Positions 35,549-44,976 are shown, counted from the stretch's first letter. The stretch: DNA of 64,000 nt from Telmatospirillum siberiense (GCF_002845745.1 NZ_PIUM01000005.1:1-64000), one strand, 5' to 3'. The notes: a model not told the origin generated them from the letters alone. A program made the numbers and translations.

Positions 35549-36217
35549 CTAGAACCGGTAACCGACACCGACGCCGACCAGCCAGGGATCGATACGGACG
35601 TTGGCCCGGGTGGCTTCCGTTCCGTTCAACTTGACCACCGCCGTCGTCGACAGGAAGATCTTCTTGACGTCGACATTGACGAACCAGGAGCCGTTTACCT
35701 GATAATTGGCGCCGAACTGCAGCGCCTCGCCGAAGTTGTTCTTGTAGGTGACCTTGGTACGCTGGCCCGCAGCGATGGTCTGCGCGCCGCCGGCATCGTA
35801 GAAAATGGTGTAGTTCACGCCGGCGCCGACATAAGGGTCGAACGCCGAACGGCCAAGCGGATGCCATTGCCCGGTAAGCGTCGGAGGCAGCAACCAGACG
35901 TTGCCCAGATCGATTCTGGAATTCGCCAGTTTATCCTTCACTTTGTGTTGGGTGGTTCCGGCGATGAGCTCGCCGGCAAAAGTGTCGGAGAAGTAATAGG
36001 CGGCGTCGAGTTCGGGGATAAAATCATTGCCGATATCGATCTTGCCATGCAGCGCGTTGTCGCGTCCGCTGACATCGGGAAGAACACCCAGGGCGCGCAC
36101 GCGCACCAGCAGGTCGCCGGCGCCCAGGCCCACCTTGGCATCATCGGCATTGGCTGCGGATACCGCTGAGAACAAAGCCAATGCCGAGGTGAAAGCGAGT
36201 AAATGCGTTGATTTCAC
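35549..36217 (-). CDS. OmpW-family outer-membrane protein (copy 2)
   Basis: A 222-residue OmpW barrel nearly identical in layout to copy 1: signal peptide ending ANADDA, ELDAAYYFSDTFAGELIAG, DPYVGAGVNYTIFYDAGG and the same last strand ending VGVGYRF. It starts at GTG 36217 with GGGGGAAA upstream; the frame continues further but without signal-peptide character. A perfect FNR box stands about 77 bases upstream, fitting the known FNR control of E. coli ompW. The copies differ mostly in the loop after IAGTTQH and in TIAAGQRT versus ALGGQRT. Confidence 0.93.
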   Translation of the reverse strand: MKSTHLLAFTSALALFSAVSAANADDAKVGLGAGDLLVRVRALGVLPDVSGRDNALHGKIDIGNDFIPELDAAYYFSDTFAGELIAGTTQHKVKDKLANSRIDLGNVWLLPPTLTGQWHPLGRSAFDPYVGAGVNYTIFYDAGGAQTIAAGQRTKVTYKNNFGEALQFGANYQVNGSWFVNVDVKKIFLSTTAVVKLNGTEATRANVRIDPWLVGVGVGYRF

Positions 36218-36287
36218 AGTTTCCCCCACAAAATGAATGGTTGAATTGAAACCATCGCTTTCACGCCTTGAGGGGTCAAGCCGGCTT

Positions 36288-36301
36288 TTGATGCAGATCA
36301 A
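36288..36301. promoter_or_regulatory. Perfect FNR/FixK/ANR box upstream of ompW copy 2
   Basis: TTGATGCAGATCAA matches the consensus TTGAT-N4-ATCAA at every fixed position. It lies 71 bases before the OmpW GTG, a suitable place for activation by an oxygen-sensing Crp/FNR protein. No equal site is seen upstream of copy 1. Confidence 0.75.
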
Positions 36302-36398
36302 GCGGATTCAAGAAGTTTTCACTCTGTAGCATTTTTGTCACAGATTGTGGGGTGGCCGGACCTGCCCGAAGAGGAAGATGACGGCATCTCATGGCGCT

Positions 36399-37280
36399 TC
36401 AGGTCAGGGCGGCCACCAGCAAGGGCAGCCCCAGATAGGCCAGGGCGGTGGAGACCAGGACCATTCCCGCCACTTCCTCCGGTTCGTTGTGATAGAGGCT
36501 GGCGAACAGGTAATTGAACACGGCGACCGGCATGGCGCTTTGCACCACCAGCACGCCGAGGGCGGCGCCTTCCAGGCCGAACAGCCTGGCCACCAGCCAG
36601 CCGCCGGCCCCTCCCAGCAGCAGGCGGACCAGGGACATGGCCACCGCGCGCCCGACATTGTCGACCTTCAACTGGGCCAGCGCGACGCCCAGGGCCATCA
36701 ACATCAGGGGCACGGTCAAACCCCCGGCCACGTCGGCGGTATTGGTCAGCCATGCCGGGGGGCGGACCTCGAACGCGTTGAGAGCCAGCGCGATGACGGT
36801 CACATAGATGAACGGCAGCCTCAGCAGCGCGCCAATCCTGAATTCTCCGGAGGCCAGGGCCACGCCGATGGTGAACTGTCCGATGATGGTTACGGCGAAA
36901 TAGACCATGGCCAGGGCCATGCCCTGTTCGCCGAAGGCGAACAGGCAGATGGGAATGCCCATGTTCCCGACGTTGGGAAAGATCAGCGACGGCAGATAGA
37001 CCTTGGAGGAGAGGCCGGCGGCCCGCAATCCGATCGCTCCGGCGACGCCGAACAGCACCAGGCAGGCCGTCGAGGCGCCGCCCATCGTGGCGAAGGCCGC
37101 GCCCGACATCCGCATTTTGGTGAAAATCGAGAAGACCAGGCAGGGCGCGCCGATCAGCGTGATCATATGGGTGATCATGGTCTGGTCGAAGGGAAGGCCG
37201 CGCCGGGCCCAAAGATAGCCGGCCAGGGAAATCAGAAAGGCCGGCGCGATGACGGCGGCTAGATTGGTGATCAAGTGCAT
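36399..37280 (-). CDS. AEC-family (auxin efflux carrier type) permease
   Basis: A 293-residue membrane protein with about ten helices in two repeats. LIFPNVGNMGIPICLFAFGEQG and the second-half MLMALGVALAQLK / QSAMPVAVFNYLFAS are typical of the AEC family (MdcF/MleP-like), which moves malate, malonate or other organic anions. It stands alone. The frame starts at ATG 37280; codon and hydrophobicity patterns are even throughout. The substrate is unknown. Confidence 0.87.
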   Translation of the reverse strand: MHLITNLAAVIAPAFLISLAGYLWARRGLPFDQTMITHMITLIGAPCLVFSIFTKMRMSGAAFATMGGASTACLVLFGVAGAIGLRAAGLSSKVYLPSLIFPNVGNMGIPICLFAFGEQGMALAMVYFAVTIIGQFTIGVALASGEFRIGALLRLPFIYVTVIALALNAFEVRPPAWLTNTADVAGGLTVPLMLMALGVALAQLKVDNVGRAVAMSLVRLLLGGAGGWLVARLFGLEGAALGVLVVQSAMPVAVFNYLFASLYHNEPEEVAGMVLVSTALAYLGLPLLVAALT

Positions 37281-37503
37281 TTCATCTCGGCTTCGCCGAA
37301 GGGCGAGGCTCCCCTTGTGAGATCCCGGCAGTCTATCCCGGCCGGGTTGCCGGCGATAGTCCGGTCGGGGTGGCGGGGACGGTTAAAATACCTGGGTATT
37401 CGTCCGGCGGCGCCGGTTTTCGCGATTCCAACCGCCGGCTTTGCATCGGTCGCCGGCTTGGGCTACATGAAGCGATACTTTCCCGTCGATGGAGATGCTC
37501 CCG

Positions 37504-38268
37504 ATGCGTCCTGGTTTCCTCGCAATGCTGGTTGGCCTGACGGTTCTCGGCGGCCGGCCGGCCGTCGCGGCCGAGGTGAGGGTGGCGACCGTCGGCGCCT
37601 TCCGGCCGGTCATCGCGGCGTTGGCCGCCGATTTCGAGCGCGTCAGCGGCGACACGGTGGCGGAGACCCATGATACGGCGGGCGCGCTTTTCCGCCGGAT
37701 CGAGAACGGCGAGCCGGTCGACCTCGTCATCCTGACCCTGTCGGGGATCACCGATCTGACGGCGCATGGCAAACTGGTCGCCGGCAAGACCGCCCGCCTG
37801 GCCCGGGTGGGAATCGGCGTCGCGGTGAAGGAGGGGGCTCCAGCGCCGGCCATCGGAGACGTCGAGGCCTTCCGTCAGTCTTTGCTCGATGCGCCGTCCA
37901 TCGCCTATATCGATCCGGCGTCCGGCGGCTCCAGCGGCGTTTATCTCGCCCAGCTCTTCCAAAGGTTGGGCATCGACGAGGCGCTCCGGCCGAAAACGGT
38001 GTTGGTGCAGGGCGGTCTCGTCGGCGACCGTGTGGTCAATGGCGACGTGGCGGTCGGCTTGCAGCAGATCAGCGAATTGATGGCCGTCAAGGGGATCCGG
38101 CTGGTCGGGCCGTTGCCCGACGCCATTCAGAACTATACCCTTTACGCCGGTGGCGTCAGCAGCACGGCGACCAATCCCGAGGCGGCGGAAAAATTCCTGA
38201 ATTTCCTGCAGGGCGACATCGCCACCGCGCTTTTGCGTGAGAAGGGAATGGCGCCGCCGCGCGAATAA
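37504..38268 (+). CDS. ModA-like periplasmic solute-binding protein
   Basis: A 254-residue secreted binding protein. A signal peptide (MRPGFLAMLVGLTVLGGRPAVAA) is followed by EVRVATVGAFRPVIAALAADF, the opening of molybdate-type (ModA, PBP-II) binding proteins, and then ASGGSSGVYLAQL and VVNGDVAVGLQQISEL. No permease or ATPase gene is near; a ClC channel gene begins five bases after the stop. It may therefore be an orphan that senses or delivers an oxyanion. ATG 37504 has GGAGA eight bases before it; ATG 37489 in frame is too close to that site. Confidence 0.8.
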   Translation: MRPGFLAMLVGLTVLGGRPAVAAEVRVATVGAFRPVIAALAADFERVSGDTVAETHDTAGALFRRIENGEPVDLVILTLSGITDLTAHGKLVAGKTARLARVGIGVAVKEGAPAPAIGDVEAFRQSLLDAPSIAYIDPASGGSSGVYLAQLFQRLGIDEALRPKTVLVQGGLVGDRVVNGDVAVGLQQISELMAVKGIRLVGPLPDAIQNYTLYAGGVSSTATNPEAAEKFLNFLQGDIATALLREKGMAPPRE

Positions 38269-38273
38269 CGCCG

Positions 38274-39617
38274 ATGTCCCGCAAATCGTTTCGCCTGTTG
38301 CGCAATCCGGCTCTTTCCCTCCGGATCCTGCGCCATCGTCTGCTGCTGTGGAGCGGTGCCATCGCCGTCGCCCTGGCGGCCATCCTGTTCGCCAGGACCA
38401 GCGTTCTGGGGAACGATCTCTTCGGCAGGGCGGTCCGGATATCCCCGCTGCTCGCCTATGTGATCACGCCGGCCGCCTTCGCCGCCATTCTATGGCTGAC
38501 CCGCAGTCTGTTCGCCGGGGCCGAGGGCAGCGGCATCCCGCAAACCATCGCCGCCTTGCAGCTTCCCGTCCTCGCCCAGCGGCGGAGCGTTCTTTCCCTG
38601 CGGGTGGCGGCCGGCAAGATCCTGCTGACCACCCTCGGTCTCTGCGCCGGAGCGTCGATCGGACGGGAAGGGCCGACGGTGCAGATCGGCGCCGCCATCA
38701 TGCACAACCTCGGACGCTGGGTGCATCTGCCGGTCAAGGGAATGGAGCGCGCCCTGGTGCTGGCCGGCGGTGCCGCCGGCATCGCCGCCGCCTTCAACAC
38801 GCCCCTGGCCGGGGTGGTCTTCGCCATCGAGGAATTGTCGCGTTCCTTCGAGGAGCGCACCAGCGGCGCCGTGCTGACGGCGGTCATCGTCTCGGGCATC
38901 GGGTCCATGGCGGTGCTCGGCAACTACACCTATTTCGGACGCACCGACGCCGTGCTCGACCTGATGCAGGCCTGGCGGCCGGTGCTGGCCTGCGGCATCG
39001 GCGGCGGGCTTCTGGGGGGCTTGTTCGCCCGCGTCCTGATCGGGTTCTCACGCGGTCTGCCCGGCCGGGCGGGCCGGTGGATCGGCGCCCATCCGGTGGC
39101 CTTCGCGGCGGTCTGCGGACTGGCCCTGGCGGCGCTCGGCCAATGGTCGAACGATACCGTCTACGGGACCGGTTATCAGGAGGCCAGGGGGCTGATCGAG
39201 GGCGGGACCAGCCTGCCGGCCAGCTTCGGTCTGATGAAGCTGGGCGCTACCGTGCTGTCCTACGCCAGCGGCATCCCGGGCGGCATCTTCGCTCCCTCGC
39301 TGGCGGTCGGTGCCGGGCTGGGCGCCGACGTCGCCCATTTCCTGCCCGGCGTTCCCGTCGGGGCGGTGGTGATCCTCGGCATGGTCGGCTATTTCACCGG
39401 GGTGGTGCAGGCGCCGATCACCGCCGTGGTGATCGTCATGGAGATGACCGACAACCAGGCCCTGGTCATTCCGCTGATGGCCACGGCGCTGATCGGTTTC
39501 GGTGTCTCGAAGATGGTCTGCCCGACCTCGTTCTACCGCGCCCTGGCGCAGACATTCCTGGAGAAGATGGCGCGCCGGCGGGACCGGCCGGACGCCGCGC
39601 CGGCCAATCCCGCGTAA
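38274..39617 (+). CDS. ClC-family chloride channel/antiporter
   Basis: A 447-residue ClC protein. The selectivity-filter motifs are present: GSGIPQ (about 83), GREGPTVQ (about 130) with the gating glutamate intact, and GIPGGIFAPSLAVGAG (about 340). An intact gating glutamate argues for Cl-/H+ exchange rather than a pure channel. About fourteen helical segments are visible, with no CBS domains at the C-terminus. It follows the binding-protein gene by five bases, so the two are probably co-expressed. Confidence 0.93.
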   Translation: MSRKSFRLLRNPALSLRILRHRLLLWSGAIAVALAAILFARTSVLGNDLFGRAVRISPLLAYVITPAAFAAILWLTRSLFAGAEGSGIPQTIAALQLPVLAQRRSVLSLRVAAGKILLTTLGLCAGASIGREGPTVQIGAAIMHNLGRWVHLPVKGMERALVLAGGAAGIAAAFNTPLAGVVFAIEELSRSFEERTSGAVLTAVIVSGIGSMAVLGNYTYFGRTDAVLDLMQAWRPVLACGIGGGLLGGLFARVLIGFSRGLPGRAGRWIGAHPVAFAAVCGLALAALGQWSNDTVYGTGYQEARGLIEGGTSLPASFGLMKLGATVLSYASGIPGGIFAPSLAVGAGLGADVAHFLPGVPVGAVVILGMVGYFTGVVQAPITAVVIVMEMTDNQALVIPLMATALIGFGVSKMVCPTSFYRALAQTFLEKMARRRDRPDAAPANPA

Positions 39618-39631
39618 CCATGGCGGCGGCG

Positions 39632-39994
39632 CTATTCGCGTTTTTTCAGGGTCGGCGCCGGCTTGCGCCCGTCGATGAGGTGGCGTAGTGCCAGAACGGG
39701 GTGGCGCCAGGTCATGCGGGGACCGGCCCAGCGCATCACCTGGCGAACCTGTTCGCGCCTGTCCGGCTTGTAGCAATGCACCCGGCATTTGCCGCAGGCC
39801 GGTTTGTCCTCGCCGAAGGGGCAGCGTTGCAGCCGTTGCAGCGCGTAATCGTGCAAGGCCGCGCAGTCGGGGCACAATTCCCCTCCGGCCGCGCGGTGCC
39901 GGGCGCGGCAATAAAGGCGCAGCATCGCCACGATGGTCTTGAATTCGCGTCCACGGCGGATGAAGGACGTTCCGCCGGCATGGCCCTGGTCCAC
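39632..39994 (-). CDS. YgbA-type 'nitrous oxide-stimulated promoter' family protein
   Basis: A 120-residue cysteine-rich cytoplasmic protein. YCRARHRAAGGELCPDC, RCPFGEDKPACGKCRVHCY and VMRWAGPRM are the conserved blocks of the YgbA family. In E. coli ygbA belongs to the NsrR nitric-oxide regulon and aids recovery from nitrosative stress; the cysteines probably bind metal. It starts at GTG 39994 with AAGGAA eight bases upstream. The gene is convergent with the ClC gene. Confidence 0.9.
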   Translation of the reverse strand: MDQGHAGGTSFIRRGREFKTIVAMLRLYCRARHRAAGGELCPDCAALHDYALQRLQRCPFGEDKPACGKCRVHCYKPDRREQVRQVMRWAGPRMTWRHPVLALRHLIDGRKPAPTLKKRE

Positions 39995-40142
39995 GGTCTG
40001 GTTTCCTTAATGCTTCCGGTCGGTCAGTCCGGACCGGCGAGCCCAGTCTGGGCGGGCAGGGTGGATCGGTCTTTGACGATGGTCAACACCCCCATCCCTT
40101 TCACCGGCCGGAGGCGATGACCGGCGGCCCCCCCCCGCCGCC

Positions 40143-41270
40143 TCAAAACATCCGCCGCAGCCCCGGCAGGCGGGTCAGGATCGCCGCGCTGACGCCCCAG
40201 GACGCCAGATAGGCGAGGAGGACGATGGCGGCGGCCTTCACGGCAAGCGGCAGGGACAGGGGCACGAAGATCAGCGCCAGGGGATAGAGGAACAGCGGAT
40301 GCAGATAGTAGATGCCGTAGGAATTCCGGGCCCGGCTCCGCCGGAAGAAACGCTCCGGGCCGAGCCGGGCCTGGAACAGGGCGACGCCCGCCATCAGGGA
40401 TGAGAAGCAGAACAGGTTGAACAGCAGGACCGTCGCGGCGGTGACGGCGATGGCCTGTCCGGTGGCGGGGAAGGCGATGCGACCCGTCAGATAGAGCAGG
40501 CCAAAGGCCAGGCACAGGGCCAGCCAGCGGAAGGGCGCCGGCCGATAGCCCTGCCCGGTGAACCAGCCTTGCCGGCAAGCGACGATGCCGAGGATGAAAT
40601 AGCCGGTGTAAAGCGGAACCCGCGCCGGCTGATAGACCAGCACATAGACATGCGACCATTGGTCGAGTGGGTGATTGACGCCGATGAGCAGCGATCCCGC
40701 CGACATCGTCAGGACGAACAGGGCGAAAAGCCGCCACGTCGGCCGCCGTATCTCCGGTTTCCAGGCGGCGAAGCGCCGGCTCAGGGCGAAGGCGAGCGCG
40801 GTCAGCAGGAAAAGGAGAAGCAGCACCCCCAGGAACCAATAGACCGATTGCTGGAAGGCCTTGCCCCAGAAATCGGTGCGCCAGAAGGTCGCCAGCGACA
40901 TGGGCAGATTTCGGGAATAATAGATCATATAGGCGGTGGGCGGCGCCAGCACGAGCGCGCCGAACGCCCAGGGAACGCCGATCCTGACCAGCTTATCCTT
41001 CACGAACCGGACCGCCCCGCGTTTCGCCAGGGATGGGAAAGCGAAGTATCCCGCCAGGAAGAACATCGCGGGCATGATCGGAACATCGACCAGCAGCACG
41101 AGATAGGTGAAGGCCATGCTTCGGTGGGGATCGAGGACATACCACCACTCGGGCGCATAGGCCATGTAGCAGATCGACCCATGCAGGACGACCACCAGGA
41201 AGATGACGAAGACCCGAAGATTGTCCAGCGCCTGGAGCCGCGTGGTTTCGGTTGCCGACGATCCATCCAT
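40143..41270 (-). CDS. Acyltransferase-3 family membrane protein
   Basis: A 375-residue membrane protein with about ten helices. RLQALDNLRVFVIFLVVVLHG is the acyltransferase-3 opening, with the conserved Arg and His in helix 1, and SYGIYYLHPLFLYPL near the end is the last conserved block. Members acylate surface glycans or other envelope molecules. The substrate is unknown and no glycan genes are adjacent. ATG 41270 has GGGGGAGG seven bases upstream; the longer frame to 41339 has no site. Confidence 0.88.
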   Translation of the reverse strand: MDGSSATETTRLQALDNLRVFVIFLVVVLHGSICYMAYAPEWWYVLDPHRSMAFTYLVLLVDVPIMPAMFFLAGYFAFPSLAKRGAVRFVKDKLVRIGVPWAFGALVLAPPTAYMIYYSRNLPMSLATFWRTDFWGKAFQQSVYWFLGVLLLLFLLTALAFALSRRFAAWKPEIRRPTWRLFALFVLTMSAGSLLIGVNHPLDQWSHVYVLVYQPARVPLYTGYFILGIVACRQGWFTGQGYRPAPFRWLALCLAFGLLYLTGRIAFPATGQAIAVTAATVLLFNLFCFSSLMAGVALFQARLGPERFFRRSRARNSYGIYYLHPLFLYPLALIFVPLSLPLAVKAAAIVLLAYLASWGVSAAILTRLPGLRRMF

Positions 41271-41413
41271 GTTCAGCCTCCCCCCGGGGGTGCTTTCCCA
41301 TGGTCCGGGTGGCCCCCGGCTCGCCTTCATTCCGATCAAAGAATCGGCGGGCTCGTTTCCGGCAGGCTACACCCGGCGGGCGTCGAACGCACGTCCTCAG
41401 CCGTGCTCCAGGC

Positions 41414-41602
41414 TCAGTGGCTGGGTTGCCGCGCGCTCCACGAGGCCACGGCCTTCCGGCGGGCCAGGAAAGCGTTGGGGGAATCGACCATGATCACCTC
41501 CGCCCCGCTTTTGGCGGCCTCTTCCTCGACGGCGCTCTGCTTGGTCGCGGCAAGTCCGGTGACGCCCTGGGCGCTGATGGCGACGTAATAGTGAAAGGTC
41601 AT
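41414..41602 (-). CDS. Small hypothetical protein
   Basis: A 62-residue soluble protein beginning MTFHYYVAISAQGVTG, with an Ala/Glu-rich middle (AVEEEAAKSGAEVIMVDSP). The GGAG site six bases before ATG 41602 and compact domain-like composition argue that it is real; I recognise no family. A GTG at 41617 in frame is an alternative start. Confidence 0.5.
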   Translation of the reverse strand: MTFHYYVAISAQGVTGLAATKQSAVEEEAAKSGAEVIMVDSPNAFLARRKAVASWSARQPSH

Positions 41603-41732
41603 GCTCTGCTCCGTCACATGCGTTGAAACGCGGGATGAGACGATTGGACACCGGCATTGTGGCGCCGGTAGAGAGCAATCATGGCAGAAGCGGGGCGGCT
41701 CGCCGGTTAAAGTTCCTTGGCAATCGTAATGA

Positions 41733-41757
41733 CCGCCGGCGTCATATGAACCCTTAG
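41733..41757. repeat. Fragment of the polA/chemoreceptor repeat family
   Basis: GCCGGCGTCATATGAACCCTTAGG matches in part the tail found at about 15928-15945 and about 19286-19304. It abuts the stop codon of the next gene. Confidence 0.45.
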
Positions 41758-42131
41758 GACAGGCGGGGGAACCAGCCCGCTTTCGACGGACGTCCGCTCC
41801 GGGAGGCGATGACCCGTTTCATGGCGGCGGCCATCTCGTCACGCCGCACGGCCTCTGCCGGATCGGGCAAACCCGTTCCCTCCGGCGCTCGTCCGCCGTC
41901 TTTCGTCAGACCGTCACCGACGGCGATTCGCCGCCGTTGGTCGGCGTTCCGTTCCAGCATGGTCATCGCATTGCGCAAATGGTCCGTCGACATCTCGCCC
42001 AGACGAAGATATCGGCCGTCCCTGGTAACCCATATCCGGTCCGTATCCGCGTGCGGCACGTCCGCCAGACCGGGCAGCATGGGGCCCAGTCCCAGCAAAA
42101 TGATCGCTATTCGGTCGCCAGGGGTATTCAT
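41754..42131 (-). CDS. Hypothetical protein, 125 residues
   Basis: The product has a hydrophobic N-terminus and a central RIWVTRDGRYLRLGEMSTDHL followed by RNAMTMLERN. The phrase 'M-x-T/D-x-HL-x-NA' with a following Leu/Glu/Arg helix recurs in many small uncharacterised, often phage-related, proteins. The C-terminal half is charged. No family name can be given. It is the last gene before the tRNA-anchored island and could belong to it. Confidence 0.5.
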   Translation of the reverse strand: MNTPGDRIAIILLGLGPMLPGLADVPHADTDRIWVTRDGRYLRLGEMSTDHLRNAMTMLERNADQRRRIAVGDGLTKDGGRAPEGTGLPDPAEAVRRDEMAAAMKRVIASRSGRPSKAGWFPRLS

Positions 42132-42566
42132 CGCGCGCGTTATCGGGTTGGTTGGGCCAGCAAGGGCCCATTGCGTAAAGGAAGCTCCGACCGGATGTCA
42201 ATCCTTTCCCGAGCCCACCGGGACCCTCTGTCGCCCCGGCCAACCCCCGGAAAACCGCCATTTTCCGATCGCCGTCTTGCGGGTATCGCAAGGCCCGGTT
42301 GTGACCGCCCGTTCGTGTCATTGGCCGGTGCTCAGCGCATCCGGTCAGCTGAATTCCCCTCCTCTTCGCTAAGGTGTCGTCGGGGAATTTCGCTTATAAG
42401 GTGATGGGCCGGAACATTGGATTACCCCAAAAAAAGATTGCAAAAATCGCCAAGGGGTTTCGTCCCTGGATCGGGGGGCCTTAGCCGCCATCTCCCCCTT
42501 TGCCTTTCTTGGGCAGATGCGCTATACGGTCCCTTCTACCGCGATTTATCGCGGTTCGTATCCAGT
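42132..42566. other. 435-base gap before tRNA-Arg
   Basis: No open reading frame, repeat or strong hairpin stands out. The last 60 bases before the tRNA (CCCTTTGCC to GCGGTTCGTATCC) presumably hold its promoter, but I cannot place boxes with confidence. Confidence 0.4.
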
Positions 42567-42643
<77 letters not shown>

Positions 42644-42873
42644 AACTTTTCAAAGACTTATAGAGATGCCGCTGCACAGCCCGATCCGGGCTGGAAGCCA
42701 CCGGGTAGCCACGGCCGGGCTCCTTGTCGGCTGGAAATTTCTCAACGCTATCCGGTTAACGCTATCCAGTCGGTCGCCAACGCCATGAAAAACTAATACC
42801 TTACCAATAGTGCGGGGTGCCAATCCGATGCCCCGGATCTTTAGCGACTGCAAGACGGAAACGAAAAGTAAAC

Positions 42874-44976
42874 ATGACCGCTGATCACATGATGGGAATT
42901 GAGAAGTTCGAAACCGATCTCTGGAAAATAGCCGACAATCTGCGAGCCAATTCCAATCTGGCGTCGAATGAATATTTCATGCCGATCATGGGCTTGATTT
43001 TTCTGCGCCATGCGACAAACCGGTACTACGAGGCCAAAGCGGCGATCGAGGCCGACAAAGCCGCCGGCAAGATGCCGGATCGTCCGTTGGTGGAAGCGGA
43101 CTTCGCCCGTCGTCGTGCTTTGAATCTGCCGAAAAGCGCCCGTTTCGACGTCATTCTCAAGACTCCGAAGAATGGAAACCTTGGCGCGGCTCTGACATTG
43201 GCGATGGAGGCGGTGGAGGTCGCCTTTCCTCCGCTGGCAGGGCAATTGCCGAAGGATTATGAGCGGTTCGAGGGCAGTGTCCTTGAAGAGATGATGCGCA
43301 TGTTCGATTCGGAAGGCCTGCGCCAGGCTTCGGGCGATGTGTTCGGCCGCATCTACGAATATTTTCTGGCCGAATTCTCCAAGCAGGGCGCGCATGACAA
43401 CGGCGAGTTCTTCACGCCCCCCTCGATCGTGCAGACCATCGTCAATGTCATCGAACCCGACCACGGGATCATCCTTGATCCGGCCTGCGGTTCCGGCGGG
43501 ATGTTCGTGCAGTCCAGCCATTTCATCGAGGATGCCGGCCAGGACACCATGAAGCGGGTCACCTTCTATGGCCATGAGAAGAATGACACGACCGCCAAGA
43601 TCGCCCAAATCAACCTCGCCGTTCACGGCCTGCAAGGCACCATCCGGGCCGGCAACGAAGCCATCACCTATTACAAGGATCCGCACGAACTGGTCGGGAA
43701 GTGCGACTTCGTGATGGCCAATCCCCCCTTCAATGTCGACGAAGTCGATGCCGAAAAGGTCAAGGGGGATCCGCGTCTGCCCTTCGGCCTGCCCGGCGTC
43801 AACAAGGGAAAAAAGGTCTCGAACGCCAACTATCTTTGGCTTTCCTACTTCTACAGCTATCTGAACGACAACGGCCGCGCCGGTGTGGTGATGTCGTCGC
43901 AGTCGTCCAGTGCCGGCCGGGACGAGGCGACGGTACGCCAGAAGCTGGTCGAGACCGGTGCCGTCGATGTGATGATCGATATTCGCGGCAATTTCTTCTA
44001 TACGCGCACCGTGCCCTGCCAACTTTGGTTCTTCGACCGGGCCAAGGAGCGGGACGAGACGCGCCGCGGCCATGTGCTGATGCTCGATGCGCGTAGCATC
44101 TTCCGCAAGGTCTCGCGCGCGGTCTGCGACTTCAGCCCGGAGCAGCAGAAGAACATCGCCGCCATCGTCTGGCTCCATCGCGGCCAGCAGGGCCGTTTCC
44201 TGAAGCTAGTCGCCTCCTATCTGGCGCGGGCGATCACCGAGGGCGAGGCGGCGAAGCCGGTACTTACCGCCTACGAGGAATCACTGGGTGCCCTGGTTGA
44301 CCTGATGGAGCCGTTCGCGAGGACTGAGCGCCAAGACGATCCGCTGGCCGGATCATGGGATGACCTGACCAGCGCCCAGGCAATCCTGACGGCAGACATC
44401 GACGCCTTCGTCGGGGAAGTGGCGGCGAGGGCCAAGGACTGGCAGGGTGCCGGACGCGACAATGCGGGTCTGCACGCGGCGCTCAGGGCGTTGCATCCGT
44501 TGGCCGAGCGCTGCCGGGATCTGATCAAGCAGATCGATCTAGTGACGAAACTGGCGGCTAGAGTGATCGACATTGCCGTCAAAGACCTTGCTGCGCGGGA
44601 CTCAGATGACTGGGCCAATGCCGAGGTGAACCGAGCGTGCAAGGCGTTGGACGAGGCGCGGGTAAAAGCTGTCGAAGCGCTGCGGCAGGCCCGTTATTTC
44701 GTCAAGCAGGCCGACTGGTTGCAAGAGCGTTTCCCCGACGCTGTGCTTTGCGATGTCGAGGGGCTGGTGAAACGGGTCGATCGGGCGACCATCGCCACTC
44801 ACGACTGGAGCCTGACCCCCGGCCGTTACGTCGGAGTCTCCCCGGAAGAAGTGGACGAGGACTTCGATTTTGAGGAGACTCTGCGGGCCATCCACATTGA
44901 CTTGAAGGGGCTCAATGAAGAGGCGACAGAACTGGCGGTACGGATTGCTCGGAACTTCGAGGAGTTGGGGGCGTGA
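42874..44976 (+). CDS. hsdM: Type I restriction-modification, methyltransferase subunit
   Basis: A 700-residue adenine N6-methyltransferase. An N-terminal HsdM_N domain (KFETDLWKIADNLRA) precedes the catalytic part: FFTPPSIVQTIVNVI, S-adenosylmethionine motif DPACGSGGMF (about 202) and catalytic NPPF (about 282). After about residue 470 there is a C-terminal extension of about 230 residues, mostly helical and charged, which makes it longer than a typical 500-residue HsdM. ATG 42874 matches the family start; an upstream in-frame start is not supported. hsdS overlaps the stop by four bases. Confidence 0.95.
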   Translation: MTADHMMGIEKFETDLWKIADNLRANSNLASNEYFMPIMGLIFLRHATNRYYEAKAAIEADKAAGKMPDRPLVEADFARRRALNLPKSARFDVILKTPKNGNLGAALTLAMEAVEVAFPPLAGQLPKDYERFEGSVLEEMMRMFDSEGLRQASGDVFGRIYEYFLAEFSKQGAHDNGEFFTPPSIVQTIVNVIEPDHGIILDPACGSGGMFVQSSHFIEDAGQDTMKRVTFYGHEKNDTTAKIAQINLAVHGLQGTIRAGNEAITYYKDPHELVGKCDFVMANPPFNVDEVDAEKVKGDPRLPFGLPGVNKGKKVSNANYLWLSYFYSYLNDNGRAGVVMSSQSSSAGRDEATVRQKLVETGAVDVMIDIRGNFFYTRTVPCQLWFFDRAKERDETRRGHVLMLDARSIFRKVSRAVCDFSPEQQKNIAAIVWLHRGQQGRFLKLVASYLARAITEGEAAKPVLTAYEESLGALVDLMEPFARTERQDDPLAGSWDDLTSAQAILTADIDAFVGEVAARAKDWQGAGRDNAGLHAALRALHPLAERCRDLIKQIDLVTKLAARVIDIAVKDLAARDSDDWANAEVNRACKALDEARVKAVEALRQARYFVKQADWLQERFPDAVLCDVEGLVKRVDRATIATHDWSLTPGRYVGVSPEEVDEDFDFEETLRAIHIDLKGLNEEATELAVRIARNFEELGA

